Below are positions 24,066-36,870 of a DNA stretch of 64,000 bases, in pieces. The stretch is taken from positions 682,001 through 746,000 of the forward strand of contig CM057060.1 of assembly GCA_029945375.1 (NCBI GenBank), written 5' to 3'. The translations under genes were made by a program, and so were the position numbers. Below the pieces are notes generated by a model that did not search any database, was not told the origin of the DNA, and was given only the letters and a program-made list of their open reading frames with translations. The stretch comes from Agaricus subrufescens (Eukaryota; Basidiomycota; Agaricomycetes; Agaricales; Agaricaceae). Within the stretch, counting starts at the first letter, position 1; each line of letters begins with the position of its first letter.

Positions 24066-24394
24066 AAGCCAATATTTGCGGCATACTTGCTTCTCAGTAT
24101 CATGCCCGCTGGCTGGACTGCTGATATATTTTTTTCACTCATCGTAGCATACCGCGTGGCTTGGATACTTTGGAGTATGTTGGCTAGGCCTACCCAAAAT
24201 ACAAGAACATACTCCTTTCGTAGCTTCATGATATCTCACCACATTTCTTTGTTCCTTGAACATTGATATCACACCACTCTGGTCAATGTCCTCATTCACA
24301 ATATCCCAGTTAATATGTATCTACGCAACAACCAATTAGATCGAGAAACCCACACCTACTACATCTGATTGAAACAAACTCACCGTTTCCGTAT
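24066..24394. other. Intergenic 3' of the WD40 gene
   Basis: About 330 bp, AT-rich in the second half, between the mosaic fragments and the WD40 gene stop. Nothing else is recognised. Confidence 0.45.
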
Positions 24395-25876
24395 CTACTC
24401 CATTTTCCAGATATCAATCACACCTTTCCCATTTTCATCAAACCCTCCCACAACAATGCGTTTTTCATCAACGATCAACGTATTGACTTTAATCATATTC
24501 TCGCATTGATGGTGCCACACCGCTTGATAAAGGACTTGACCAGTGTTGTTACCATATATGAGATTATAATGCGTGATTGCACCTTTCAATGTCGAAAGTG
24601 TCAGTCGCGTAGGACTGTGAAAAGCACTATATCACACGTTATAGTCCAGTTGAATAAGACATTGGGAGAGTCAGAAGAAAAGGTTCACTTACACAGCGAC
24701 TATAGGTGCTTCAGCAACTGAAACAACTGATGCTTGTTCTAAATCTAAACCACTCCACTTTGATTTCTTCTTGCTTTTAGACGCAGAAGCCAATTTTTCA
24801 CCCCCGAAACCGAGCCAGAGTTTGCCATCTGCTGTACCTGCCGCAATGATCCCATTCGAGGCAATACATAACGACATGACAAAAGGTGGTGACATCGATA
24901 CTTGTCCTTCTTGCGCAGACAAACTAGCTAGAAATTTTATGAGGTGATTAATTGATATCACCGAAATTGAAAGACCATACTCAGATTCTGTCTTGATACA
25001 ACTTCATCGCGTGCGACGTCTGTATGCAATAATGTAGCATCACAACCTCCACTAACAAGCTCTCTCGGACGTTCAGGGATCCATTCCACCGAACCACACA
25101 TCTATTCCACGTCGAAACAAACCAATAAGGATCAAAAAAAAAAAAAGAAAGGAGGAAAGGAGGAAAAACAGATTCAACACGCACAATATCATGTTTAGTC
25201 TTCATCCTCACAACAGCCTTCAAAGACAAATCAACAACCCCAACCGATCCAGAATCCATCCCAAAAGCCAAATGCGTCTTTTCCCAATTCAACGCAAGCT
25301 ATCCTAAGTCCGCTTTAGTCTTGTTCGCACACAAACCCATTCAAAATATAGAAAGGGCGTACATCTTGTATTTCATCTTCATCTTCATCTGGTATCGCCA
25401 TAATAGTTTCGAGCGCATCAGTATAACTTTGCACGAGTTTCGTTGTGTCCAATCTGAATCTGAGAATCTACGGAAATTGTAATCGACCATTGAGAGGATT
25501 TTTTTTTTCGCATGATCCGCACGCGCACACACCTGTTTTCCAGAAGCGATCCACGCGTCTCTAAATTCAGTCCCTGGTCTTTTCACGCAGACAATGGCAG
25601 ATATCATTTCCCCAGAGCCTTTGACCGCTCTGAGAACCTTGAACGAAGAGAGATCATACACACGTAGATCACCATTATCTATCCCCCAAAGAAAGATTTT
25701 TTGGTCAGTTGCGCACATAAAACAAAAAAAAAAGAGTCATCAATACCTGAGCCGGCGTACAAATGGCCAGCATGCCCAAAAGCAAGTGCAGTGATTTGCC
25801 AATTATTCGGTGTTGTTAATGATTGAAAGAGAGAGAACGAAACTCCAGGGTACGAGAGTGGATTCGCGTCAGACAT
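24395..25876 (-). CDS. WD40-repeat protein (WDR53-like)
   Basis: ATG 25876 starts an exon chain: ITALAFGHAGHLYAGS, then DNGDLRVYDLSSFKVLRAV, DAWIASGKQ-ILRFRLDTTKL, HLAFGMDSGSVGVVDLSLKAV, CGSVEWIPERPRELVSGG, GTADGKLWLGFGGEKLAS and IVVGGFDENGKGVIDIWKME. Introns are GT-AG and the stop is at 24395-24397. These are successive blades of a beta-propeller, with VYDL and IDIW in the usual WD positions. The set resembles small WDR53-type proteins, but the partner complex is unknown. It is the source of the left part of the degenerate copy at 17.1-17.85 kb. It follows UTP21 on the same strand, with 80 bp between UTP21 stop and this start. Confidence 0.8.
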
Positions 25877-25956
25877 GATTGGACGTAAGTATCAACAACC
25901 ACCACCCAATAAATGATCAGTCATTACAAATGTGCACAAATGTACATATAAAGCAA

Positions 25957-28900
25957 CTATAAAGTATCGCGAACAAAACCCAATGTCCCCAACGACGACG
26001 TTATCAACTCTAGTACTCTCCGACTCTCCTTCTTCTGCACCTCCTCCAATTCCTCCAGCCCCTCTCTAAGTTCCTCATTCGTAATCAATACATCTGCGTG
26101 AATATGTAAAAAGACATTCATCATCGTCTCAACGGCCTCAAAATCCCTATGCGTTGAAAGTCGTCTTCGAAGAGCACACATAAACGCCTTTAAACTCTGT
26201 ATCGAGTTCAATGACCGGATTTCGAGATCTAGCGCCGCTGGTTGCAGCATTTTTGCGTGGCTGAAGAATCCCTCATCTGAAAAACACATATTAATATCCC
26301 ATATTGGCACAACAGATTGAGATGCAACTTACAATCTCCTTCAGGCTCCGCCTCCGATAACAACGTATAAAATACACTTTCGGCACCGCCAGACACCTTA
26401 TCCAACCTTTTTGTCGGCTTTTTCTGCCTTTGCGTATCCTTTTCTGTGGGTGCAAACCGCGTCTCGACTCCAGGTAGTGTTGGCAAGAAAAAGGGTGCCT
26501 GTTCTATAGGTTTTGGAGGTTCTTTCGGCTTATTACGTTGTTGTATGACTTCGAGGTTCAGAAGTGTTTGCCACTTTGTTCGGGGTAGTAATGTCATCGT
26601 TATGAGTTCACCATCCAGCTGCGGTGGCGTAGAAAAGACATCAGCTGGAGTATCATGCGCAGTAAGGGCTTCCAAAGCCTCCAGGGCTGTCGGAGCTAAT
26701 AAGCATTATTATTTAGGATGTTCCGAAATCAAGCTCACCATCATCTTCAGCGGTGCCCTGCATAGATGGCAGGGATACATCTTGAATGTCCTCCTCTGCG
26801 ATTCCCTGGAAAGAAACTTCCGCATACTGCGCACGATTCGCCCTAGCATGATCTTGTTAGAACGTTGTGCGCGGCTTTCTTTTCCTTGCTACAAACACGT
26901 ACCATAGATAGACACCGACACTATCAACATGAGCAGTCGCCAAGAAATCGCCTGTAGGAGAAAACGAGATGCTGGTCGCAATACTCGACGTCTTGAAAGC
27001 ATCAATCAGACGGCCAGTGGGTAGATCGAACGTCCTAATGATGGAGTCCAGCGATGTTGTTACCAACCACCGAGCATCAGCCGAAAAGGCCTGATCTCTG
27101 TCAGATTCAAGTATGCCCAGGATCTGAAACGTATGAACTGACCTTATCCAACACTCTTCCTCGAAAACCACTCAATTCCCTTACAACTCTCCGCGTTTCT
27201 ATGTCCACCACCCGAATGACCATATCATCACATGTAATGGCTAACAAACCGCTATCGCGATGTATTTCCATCGAGACTGCAGTCGACGGCAGCACCAGTA
27301 TGTGCTCTAGTTTTGCCGTCTTGAAATCAAAGAACTGAGATGAAACAAACGTCAGAGAAAATATTGAGCAAGGCACGGGAGACTAACGTTGAGTGTCCCA
27401 TCGAGGGTACTAGCAATCACGATCCGGTTCAAAGGGTCTGTTGCGAGACCAGTGATAACTCTATCTCGTTTTTGGGCTCCGTTTCGCAACCTCGCCAAAG
27501 CTTCCGGTGGACAAGGGCCAACATCATAAGATTTACGTTTGATCCCCGATTGCATATTCCACATGTGTATTAGTCCTGTTGAGGAGCCAGCCAGGCCAAA
27601 GTTACCGCAAGCGGTAACGCACACATCCTGCAAAGATATTAGAGAAGAAGCTACTATTTTTTTTGTATGATGCACCTTAATAGATCCAAGTGCATTACGC
27701 TCTTTACTTTTGCCCTTTGCTGACTCAGCAAAGCCAAGAGTATGCTTCCCGAGCCTCTTGTTCAACATCGTCCATGAGCGAGCAAATGTCTCGTCAGTGT
27801 GTGCAGTAAGTATATCATCCCAGTCCTTTGATCGCGTAGTCGAATAAGAGATGGAATTGATCGGGGGAAATTTGAGAGAAGCTATAGGTATTGAGAGAGA
27901 AGTCGCCTTTTTTGCTAAAGAACCTAAAGACATCGTCAATATGGCGGGCATACGGAATAGAGCAGCTAGAGGTTCACCTTGTGAGAGCTCGAATGATCTT
28001 GAATCCCTCACGACAGAAGTACATCTCAGGCTACGGTCCCTCGACGCCGTCAATAGTTGCTTTCCGTCATCGCTGTAGTAACGAATAAGATGAGGTGGAG
28101 CATGGTGACCTGAACGGAACTTGAGGAGCCTCGGAGCAGACGTTGGTGAGTCAAATAGCCATTGCTAGAGGTAATTTAGTAAGCGGATTCAGCAATGCCG
28201 GGGAAGACTCGCCTTTACGCTGTTGTCTTCGCCGGATGTCACCAGTACAGGCTGACCGGGAATCCATTCTACAGCAGTGATAGCACCGTCATGCGCTCCG
28301 CGAACCATATGTAACAGCCGACCGCCGTTGTTGAGATCCCATAGCGCTATGTGCCCGGCGGACGAGGCAGAAGCAAGAATAGGGTGATCATCTAAAAAGT
28401 TTCTGAGCAGGGGTGTAGGCGCATGCACCGATTAAACGCACCACTTCTGAAGCCTAGGGCGCGGACACCACCTTCCATAAACATTCTCATTAAACGTGCG
28501 TCGAGTCGCACATCGTATACTGAAATTTCTCCGGAAGTAAACCCAATGCCGACAACATCAATAGCAGGTGACTGTACGAGGGCCGTTACAGCACTACCAA
28601 GAGCCAGAGCAGTGTCAGACGACTCGGGCATCGATGTAAGACTTTCCAAAGAAAACTTTTGGACGAGAGTTCTAAGCACAAGAGGGGTGAGTGTTGCGAA
28701 GGAGTATACTAACGATTCTGGAGACGCACTTTGTTTTGATATTCCACAATTGCATAGTACCTTGACTACTGGCAACCAGAACCTTGTTGACATAAGTTGC
28801 GGGATGTAGGATGGAGGTCGCAGTGAATCCACGATCGAAGTGAATGGATGTTTCGAGTTCTGGATGAAGATGTTGGAACGAGTATCAAGAATGAAGGACT

Positions 28901-29479
28901 GCACACATACCACCGTCGGCTGTGTCCCATACCAACATGTGTTCTCCATCTTCAGTCAATGCAAGGAGGGCGGAACCGAAAATTTGGATGAAGGAGATTG
29001 GAGTGTCGAGCGGGTTTGTCAATGTAGAAACCTAACGTCGATGAGTGGATTAGCAAGCTACAGTGGTTCGTATGACCGACTGGTTTCCCTCGAAGGTACT
29101 TGATTGCGTGGGGCCCAGTCGCGGCCCATACAGCGTCACCATCAAGAGCCAAGTTGGTTATTTGCTCCGGTGTATCTGGGCCTGTGGAAAAATCTTAGGC
29201 GTTTACGAGATATCAATGAAGTAGATACTGGCCTACGAAGAGCAAGGTCATTTTCCCGCCCTCCCAGAGAGCCCATGCCTTGCCCAGACAGGTGAGGATA
29301 TGGACGCGAGGACCGTCGGTTGCGCCCTTGTAGGATCTCGTCTGGAGCACGAACGGCACATGGTTTGTGATGAGTCCGAGGGCGCGAAAGGGGGCGAAAA
29401 GGCGGGGCTTTGGTGCTGTAGAGAGAGCGTCCGTGCGCAGACGTTTGCGCGGCGGCGGGCTCGCCCCGTCGACCTCCAT
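25957..29479 (-). CDS. UTP21: UTP21/WDR36, U3 snoRNP (SSU processome) WD40 protein
   Basis: ATG 29479 begins a short basic lead, then FAPFRALGLITNHVPFVLQT and VHILTCLGKAWALWEGG, the N-terminal signature of Utp21. WD40 blades follow (IKYLRGKPV, ALTEDGEHMLVWDT, VLVASSQGTMQLWN, GLATDPLNRIVIASTLDGTL). The C-terminal Utp21 domain includes WQTLLNLEVIQQRNKPKEPP and MMNVFLHIHADVLI, and stops at 25957-25959. Utp21 is a structural part of the 90S pre-ribosome that processes 18S rRNA in the nucleolus. The first intron (29182-29232) needs a GC donor (GTAG|GCCAGT) to keep FVGPDTPEQ in frame. The frame is continuous here, in contrast to the degenerate copies at 17-20 kb and 22.8-24.1 kb. Not every intron was mapped. 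Confidence 0.92.
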
Positions 29480-29574
29480 CGCAAAAATTCAGAAAAAGCG
29501 GCGACACTTATCGCGGCGATGATCACGTGAGCAGACAGGTGCACCCGAGTCTGTGCTTGCTGGACCCGCTGCCC
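29480..29574. promoter_or_regulatory. Short bidirectional promoter, UTP21 / SRP receptor beta
   Basis: Two divergent housekeeping genes have start codons only 95 bp apart. The interval is GC-rich with no evident TATA box, which suits a constitutive shared promoter. Confidence 0.5.
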
Positions 29575-30529
29575 ATGGACTCTGCATTCACGACTCAGAC
29601 CCTCCTCTGGGCGTCGCTGCTCGTGGCGCTGCTCTGTGTGGCAGGTACGTCTTCTTCGCCGCTCTCCTTTGTGCCCCGACTCAGGCCTCGCATCAGTCGC
29701 ATTCTTCGTCAACAGAAGAACTTCCCGCTCGAAGGGAACTGACCTCATCCTGGTCGGTGCACCCGATGCCGGCAAAACAGCCCTCTTGACCGCCGTACGT
29801 TTAGCAGCTCTATGCGGGACTCGTTACCTGATATATATTGCAGCTTGTCTACAACCAAAGTCTGCCGTCCCTGACATCAATGCAGACCAACTCTTCAGTC
29901 TACACCCTCTCGCCTAACAAAGCCTTTCGGGTGATTGATATTCCTGGCCATCCTCGTATCAGAACCCAAGTTCAAGAGCATTTCCCGAGCGCAAAAGCCA
30001 TCGCATTCGTAGTCGATGCGAGTACCATTTCGCGGAACGGAGCGGCGGTCGCAGAGTGCGTTTCTCTCATCTCAGTATATTCCTATGATGTATTCATTTT
30101 GTTTCTAGACACCTTCACACTATCCTCCATGCAATTACATCGCTCCCGCCTTCGCAGCCCCTTCCCTCCCTGCTAATAGTAGCGCACAAGGCCGACTTGT
30201 TAAAGGCCGGCTCTTCAGTCAACCCGAACGAATCGCTCGCTATCACTCGAGTAAAAACTATTCTCGAACGTGAACTCGAGAAGCGAAGAGCATCCCAAAG
30301 CGGAGGTGTCGGCATCGAGGGACTGGGAGCGGAAGATGAGAAAACTGAGATGGGTGGTTTGGACTGCGGAAACGGAACAAACGCCTTCAAGTTCGACGAT
30401 TGGGAAGGTGGCGAGATTACTTTCGTCAGCAGCTTTGTTCGCCCCGCAAAATTCAATAGCGATGACGAAAAGTTGGATGTGGATGACGGCCTATCGGACC
30501 TGCGCAATTGGCTGGCAGACAGCATGTAA
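29575..30529 (+). CDS. Signal recognition particle receptor subunit beta
   Basis: Exons 29575-29644, 29697-29794, 29844-30055 and 30109-30529 give 266 residues. An N-terminal membrane helix (LLWASLLVALLCVAV) is followed by a small-GTPase domain: G1 VGAPDAGKTALLT, G3 IDIPGHPRIRTQ (DxPGH) and G4 VAHKADLL. SR-beta anchors the SRP receptor in the ER membrane and binds GTP for co-translational targeting. The insert between G4 and the C-terminal strand (acidic, Gly-rich, about residues 190-230) is long but usual in fungi. All introns are GT-AG. Confidence 0.92.
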
Positions 30530-30987
30530 TTCATTTGACCCTGTGGGGACACTTCGTACTCCCTCTGCTCCATCGTTGAACACGCCTTGCTTCTGATAAC
30601 ATGGCTACCAAACCTGGGCGATGTCTCACTTGGACTATAACCGCTATACGCATGTATAATTTAATCTACTTATCTTCAGTGTCTCTCCCCAACTATTGTG
30701 GTCCATACTGAACTGTATCTCTACGAGTTATTCGTTCTACACTCGTCTTCTACGGTGCCTAAGGTGTTTTCACCTCTACTAACGTCGGTTTGAATGCATG
30801 AATATATTCACCTTCCAGTCAGTTGACTTTGACGATGTAGATAAATAAAGAATCAAATTGATAAAAGTCAGATTCGAGTAGATACATGGAAACAGTCCCG
30901 GTAAGCAAGACACAGACAGCAATCAAGATACGTTAAAATAGAATAACGATAACAAGTGGTCCAAATTCCACAGTCCATCCTCACCAC
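30530..30987. other. Convergent intergenic region
   Basis: Shared 3' flank of SRP receptor beta and the first cyclin-like gene. No coding frame is supported. Confidence 0.5.
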
Positions 30988-31802
30988 CTACAAAATGCGT
31001 ATAGGCTTCCTTTGCAACTTCCGAATCAACTGATCCATAGATTCGACATTCAAACTAATCTTCCTATCCTGCCGTTTCGCCTTTGCTTCTTCAGCCTTCA
31101 ACAACCTCTTTCGACGAGCAAGAACAAAAGGACAATCAACCTCAACTATATCCCTCACATAGTCATCCTCCATCATCGATTTAACTGCCGCCTCAAGTTC
31201 AAGAGAGATATACGGCCTGATAGCAACGACTATCTCCATGATCTCCCTCTGACAAATTCCGAAAATCAAATGTAACTTGTTCCAACAGGGTAATTGTTTT
31301 CCGTGTGCGTTGATGAGGATGTTTTTGTAAGTTGCGAGTGCGAGATAAAATGCGCCGACGAAAATGTGACGGTCGCTCCAACGGGATTTAGAGAATGGGG
31401 TACGGGTGACTGCTCGGGAGAGGATATGTGAGAATCTGGATGGGGAGGAAAGTGTATCTTCGGAGTGATCATCGTCGTGAGGGGTTCTGCATTGACACGG
31501 TTGGGAGATGGAGATGAGGAGGTAGCTGGCGGCGTAGGGCACGATTTCTGGGACTTCACAGTAGTGGATAGAGTGGGCGATGTAGATGTCGAGAGGTTCT
31601 GGTGGAGGAAGTGAAGGGACTGGATAGCGGAAAGGGTAGCAGTGGAGGCTTGGACTGAGAGAGATGTATCTTGCGAATGCCTCTGCTACGAGTTTGTGGC
31701 CCAAGTATTCGTCGCCACTTACACAATCTACAAAAAAGCGTTTCAGCCATTGAATTGCTAGAGAAGACGACTCGTACGGAATTTATCGCTTGGTGGGCAC
31801 AT
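30988..31802 (-). CDS. PCL-like divergent cyclin, paralogue A
   Basis: Exon 1 (31802-31778, 25 nt) encodes MCPPSDKF. After a 50 bp intron, exon 2 (31727-30988) continues in frame to 254 residues. Visible blocks are SGDEYLGHKLVAEAFARYI, LDIYIAHSIHYCEVPEIVPYAASYLLISIS, LSRAVTRTPF and HIFVGAFYLALATY. Order and spacing match Agaricomycete PCL-type cyclins (small helix, then the five-helix cyclin box), but the sequence is divergent. PCL cyclins activate Pho85-type kinases. The C-terminus is basic (KRQDRK...RKLQRK). It shares its two-exon plan with paralogues at 32.8-33.7 and 45.7-46.6 kb. Cyclin assignment is inference from pattern; family membership of the three is directly visible. Confidence 0.6.
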
Positions 31803-32787
31803 GTTGGGCTCCGGACGAAAATTTTGATGATATGGTGATAAAGTACAACCGTGGTGGTGGTTCTACTTTAAGAGAGGTTCCACTTTTTGAAGTGTTTTTA
31901 TGTTGAGAGTAAAAAAAGGGGAAGTTGGTTTCACTTCAGCATCAAAGAAGCTGTATATTGACGACATTTTATGCTGAAGCCTCTTAGGTTATTGAGCTAT
32001 AGTAGGTTCCGCGAAGCGTGGTATGGCGGAAGGGGTAAAAAGAACCGATGATCTTTTTCTAAGTTCTGGTTTCAGTTGGGCCACCAAAAAGAGGTCTACG
32101 TACGTGGGTATATAACGTACATTTATTCAAAAATATTAAGTTTAAAAGTACGTGCGTTAGGGTGGAAGCGCACGTAATGTGGAAGTGGAAGTGGTTGAGG
32201 CTATGATTCTATTAATAGATATACAAGCAAAAGCTAAATATAACCAATAAGCTGCTAATGACGTAAATCACTATAAGTGATTCACATTTTGACGGGTCAA
32301 AGGCTGAGACACAAAGTCTTCAGTTACTCTATGCATGTGTGTTTCAGTAGCGGCCATCAAGTGACAACTTATTACCACTGTATCTAGTCCATCGAGCATT
32401 GCATCTGTCCTAACCTTCTGACGGTAGACGAGAGCGACCTACCAACGTATCTTCTCACTCTCGAATTCTCTTATATTAGTCCACAACTCAATATAGTGAT
32501 GTTGATGATTTCCTGCGCATTGATAGGCGACGTGCGACGTCTCCCCTACATCACCATTCTACTCCGATAATGATCTTCGAGCAATAATGGCACTTATTAA
32601 CTACTATAAACAATCATACTCAGACTTTGATACTTCTCAAGCTTGAATTTTGCCTAACTAAACATACTTCATTGATAGTACCGCTAAAAACCCGATTATT
32701 GCGGGTAGAAGATAGTGTCCATATTGTGTAGATAAAACAAAACAAGTCCAAGTCCAGTAAGTAGCATAGACGAAGATAAAAAAAAAA
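31803..32787. other. Intergenic, AT-rich
   Basis: Nearly 1 kb between two paralogous genes in the same orientation. It holds the promoter of paralogue A and the 3' flank of paralogue B. No gene, clear repeat or RNA was recognised. Confidence 0.45.
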
Positions 32788-33668
32788 TCAAGGATAATAG
32801 TACGAGTCTGCAGATCCTGTATTAGGCCCACAATCTACCGACCATTGTGACTCTGGGCTCTCAACGGGCGTAGCCTTTTCTCTCGGCTTCCAAAACGAAC
32901 TGATAGATCTTTTCAAACCTACACCTTTTTTCCGACTCTTCTCACTCTCGTGCTCAGTCCCCGACAACCGCCTTTGACGAGCCAGAGCAAAAGGACAATC
33001 AAATTCGGATACATTGATCACGAATTTGTTGTACAACATAGAATTGATTGCCATTCGAAGCTCGTAGCTGACGCAATGCTTGAATGCTGTTGATACCTCT
33101 CCGATTTCTTCTTCCTCGATGTCGCATACCAAAATCATGTTCCCGTAAGGCAGCTCTTTATGGTGCTCCTCGTAAAAAACGGGCCTGTACGCCAAAATTG
33201 CGAGGTAGAACGCGCCGATGAAGATGTGTCTCTCGGTCCAGTGAGATTTTGCTACGCGGGAAAATGGGGTACGGGTTACGGCCCGGGAGAAGATGTGTGA
33301 CAGTTTGGATGGGGAGGAAGAATCGTAATTTAATTTATTCTCGTCGTGAGGGACTTTGCATTGGCAGGTTTGGGAGATGGAGGCGAGAAGGTAGAGGGCA
33401 GCGTAGGGTACAATATCTGGGACCTTGGCAGCGTGAATAATGCGAGCGATGTACAAGTCGAGCGGGACCTTTGGTTGAGAAGAAAGGCTTGCATGGTGGG
33501 ACGGTTGTCGGTGAAGAACAGGGCTATTAATGATGTAGTTTGCGAATGTCTGGGAGACGAGTCGATGGCCTGAATATTTGTCGGAACGCTTGGGGCCTAG
33601 AAGCATTCTGAGTGCTCGGAACGTCAGGGAAGGGGGCACTTACGAAAGGTATCATATGGGCAGCACAT
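32788..33668 (-). CDS. PCL-like divergent cyclin, paralogue B
   Basis: Exon 1 (33668-33644, 25 nt) encodes MCCPYDTF. A 47 bp intron is followed by exon 2 (33596-32788), giving 277 residues. The core reads RSDKYSGHRLVSQTFANYI, LDLYIARIIHAAKVPDIVPYA, ALYLLASIS, LSHIFSRAVTRTPFS, ERHIFIGAFYLAILAYRPVFY, EIGEVSTAFKHCVSYELRMAI and SEFDCPFALARQRRL. It is much closer to paralogue C than to A, including the tail SFWKPREK...VDCGPNT. Function as for paralogue A: probable cyclin fold, kinase partner unknown. It is divergent from NOC4. Confidence 0.62.
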
Positions 33669-34310
33669 TTTGCAATTCCAGATAAGCTATTCGAGATGGT
33701 GGTAGACTTTCAGAACGGCTCCACGGCATTGAGTGTTTACATTGAGAGAACGGAAAGGAGATTTGGGTGTTTTGTTTCGTTTCAAATGAGAGACACCTAG
33801 CGTGTACTTGACAATTGACAGTATTTGAAGCTCGAAGGTGCAGCACAGTACTCTGACACAAAGTATTGTCAGACGCACATAGCGGTAAACAGTCTGGAGG
33901 CCGGTGGTGTTGGTCTGATCGAGAATCTGGTTGCCACTTGCAATTATTAAACAAGAGTGAAGTACGGAGGTAGAGAGAGAGAGAACCAGTCCATCACTTC
34001 AAACAGTAATGCTAGTCTGAGTGTGCATCGGGAGCGGCAGGTCCATCTCGAAAGGAGAAACAGTTGCTCCAGAGGTCTTGACAGAAGCACCTGTATTTTC
34101 GCTCAAAGTACCAGTGGTCCAGTAGAAGGCTTGTCGCCGCTGATAGAAGAAGATAAGGCCAGGCCAAAGTGTGAGATGCTTGATGACTTTAAGTGTAGGG
34201 GATGACTGACCAACATCAACTCAACGAGATGCGGGCTATGGTCGTTTGTAGTCACGTGCGATCAAACATTTTCTGCAGATCTGGGATCTCGTTGCGAAAT
34301 TCGAACCGAC
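33669..34310. other. Divergent intergenic region between cyclin B and NOC4
   Basis: About 640 bp that must contain both promoters. An open frame at 33957-34205 lacks an ATG start and recognisable content. Nothing else is supported. Confidence 0.45.
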
Positions 34311-36582
34311 ATGGCGCCTCGCTCACTCCCTCCCGCGAAAAAACGCAAGGTCGAGCATGACCCTGCGGCAGAGGAACGGATAAAATCTTTAGAGGCCGCT
34401 CTACTTGATTCTCTCAGCAAAAACCAATCTCTCAACACCCTCGCTGACCTCCTGGATATTGTTCAATCGATTCGGGATGCACAATCAACTTCCAAGGCTG
34501 TATATGCCGCCTACCGCGTCTTCGTCGTGATAATAGTGAACGGGAAACTCAGTCTAGGAGGAGATGAAAGCGCACGATTAGTCAAGTCCTGGCTTTTGAC
34601 ACAGCTGAATACATATGTTGAGTTCCTTACCGGCCTTTTGAAGGACGAAGAGAAGACGCTCAGGGTTAGTAGATTATCCCTATCTCTCGTACTTGCATCT
34701 CACACGAATTATTCCCGGCCAGATTTCTGCCCTTCAAATCTTATTTTCTCTCCAGAAGCATCTCTCTACGGCGTACTCAACATCGTCTACATCTTCTAAT
34801 CCCCACCCTCAATTCCACCTATCACATTTCCGCAAGATTGTTTCCGCTCTTTTGACATGCCCGCCATCCCCACGCTCCGGTTCTAATGCAGCTAGCGACC
34901 AATTACTCGATTTCGATGTCGCGAATCTTTTTTATGAAACTTGGTTTAGCGTACATGATGATATTCGTTGGTATTTCCTTCGCGAGTCTGCGTAGGTCCA
35001 TTCCAGTTTGGTGGCGAATCCTGTCTGATAGTGTCAATCGATACAGGACCCTCCTCAACAAACATTCGAATCACCCAACACTTCATCTCAATCTCCTTTC
35101 CATCCTCGAACGTCTCACGACGTTTCCTACTGAACCAGCCGAGCTCAATGCGTGGTGGGTTGAGGAAATGGGTAGCCCTCCACCAAAACGTAACAAGTCA
35201 AAATCGAGCGGGGATGCTCACGACGGGGAAGTTGAAGAATCAAAGAAGCAAGATAGGAAAGACGGGGATAGGGACAGTGATGACGATGATGACGATGATT
35301 GGCGGAAATTTTTCGAGGAAGAACCTGCAGCACCTGAGACTCTGAAAGCCAAGACCCCTGGCATACGTTTGCATCAAATGACAATACATCAATCACTACA
35401 CTCCCTCGCTTCACATCGCGCCGTGTTTACTAGGACGTGGTTACTTCTCCTATCACACTTACCCAAGTCCAAAGGTGCGGAAAAGCTGGCTGTTCGCGTC
35501 CTCAATATTATGCATCGTGGTATATTACCGCATCTTACTCGCCCAGTCCTAGTCATGGATTGGGTGAGCGCATGCGTTGACTATGGTATGTAGATATCAC
35601 CGGTCATCTGATATATGATACTGAGTTCTGTAAAGGAGGCGCCGTTGGCTTATTAGCTTTGAATGCGCTTTTTATTTTGATGAAGGATTATAATCTGTAA
35701 GTGGATTGCTTCGCTATATAACCCTATTTAACACTTTCGCCCTTGTGCCCAGAGATTATCCGTCCTTCTATACGCGACTTTATGCATTCTTGGACAGTGA
35801 CGTCCTCCACCTCAAGCATCGTGCACGCTTCTTCCGACTAACTGAATTGTTCCTCAGCTCAACGTACGTTATCTATCAGGCATTCTTCGTTTCTAACGTC
35901 ACGTTTTATCTCTAGACATCTTCCTGCAACCCTCCTTGCCTCGTTTATCAAACGTCTTTCGCGGTTGTCGCTGAATGCTCCCCCTGCTGCCATAGTGATG
36001 ATTGTCCCATTTACCTATAACATTCTCAAAAAACACCCAGCCTTGATGGTTATGGTCCACAATAACAATGTGGAGGATGAATATACTGGTGAGTTATCAA
36101 GATATGTTGATCTTCTATAACTTAATACTTGTTTACTGTTCGATAGACCCGTATTTACCAGCTGAACCTAACCCGACACAAACGCGTGCCTTGGATAGTT
36201 CTTTGTGGGAACTCGTATCCCACAGATCACATTATCATGCCACTGTGTCTACCCTATGTAAAATCTTCGCGGAACCCTTTACTAAACCGAATTACCCTCT
36301 GGAAGATTTTTTGGACCACACCTATGCAACGGTGAGCATGCTTCAACGTTGCATACTTCCTAGTATTCATTATACCAATTTGCCGCGCGCGTTTAGCTCT
36401 TTGATACTGATGCCAATAGGAAAATCAAAAAAGAACCCGCATTTGCAATGGATTTGCCGAAAGGTTTTATTCCATTTCCTGCAAGTAATTCATCAATATC
36501 TCTGGAAGAGGGGGCCGATGAGGAAGAAATTGAGTTCCAACAACGGCTTGACGTTGTTGGTCAATTATGGAGCTTCTCGTAA
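34311..36582 (+). CDS. NOC4: NOC4, nucleolar complex protein (CBF/MAK21 family)
   Basis: Eight exons (34311-34664, 34723-34991, 35032-35585, 35636-35696, 35753-35863, 35916-36088, 36147-36331, 36397-36582) sum to 630 residues in frame. The N-terminus is basic (PPAKKRKVEHD, a likely nuclear signal). The middle has an acidic run (DSDDDDDDDWRKFFEEEP). The CBF/MAK21 domain carries ALFILMKDYNLDYPSFYTRLYAFLDSDVL-type sequence, ARFFRLTELFL and SFIKRLSRLSL. Noc4 partners Nop14 in 40S ribosome assembly and export. All introns are GT-AG. Confidence 0.93.
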
Positions 36583-36870
36583 AGTATCTGTATCGATGCG
36601 GGGACCTCCTTCCAGATGCATCTACAAAAAGCATGGTGTAAAAACAATTACTTAATTTTAAAAGGATAGATGTTAAGTGGGCACGAGCTCGATATAATGC
36701 TTATCTTTCCAATTTCTCAGTATTCGAAAAAAACCTTGTTTTGAAAGCCATATCAGCGAACGAACATGGATGTTTGCCTTTCGATGTCATTATGTATATA
36801 TCATGCAAATTAATACAACCTTTATGAGGTCATAATTAGCCCCTGTATGTGTGTCGGCATGTTGTATTGA
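36583..36870. other. Convergent intergenic region, NOC4 / GMF
   Basis: 290 bp of AT-rich 3' flanks. No feature is recognised. Confidence 0.45.
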
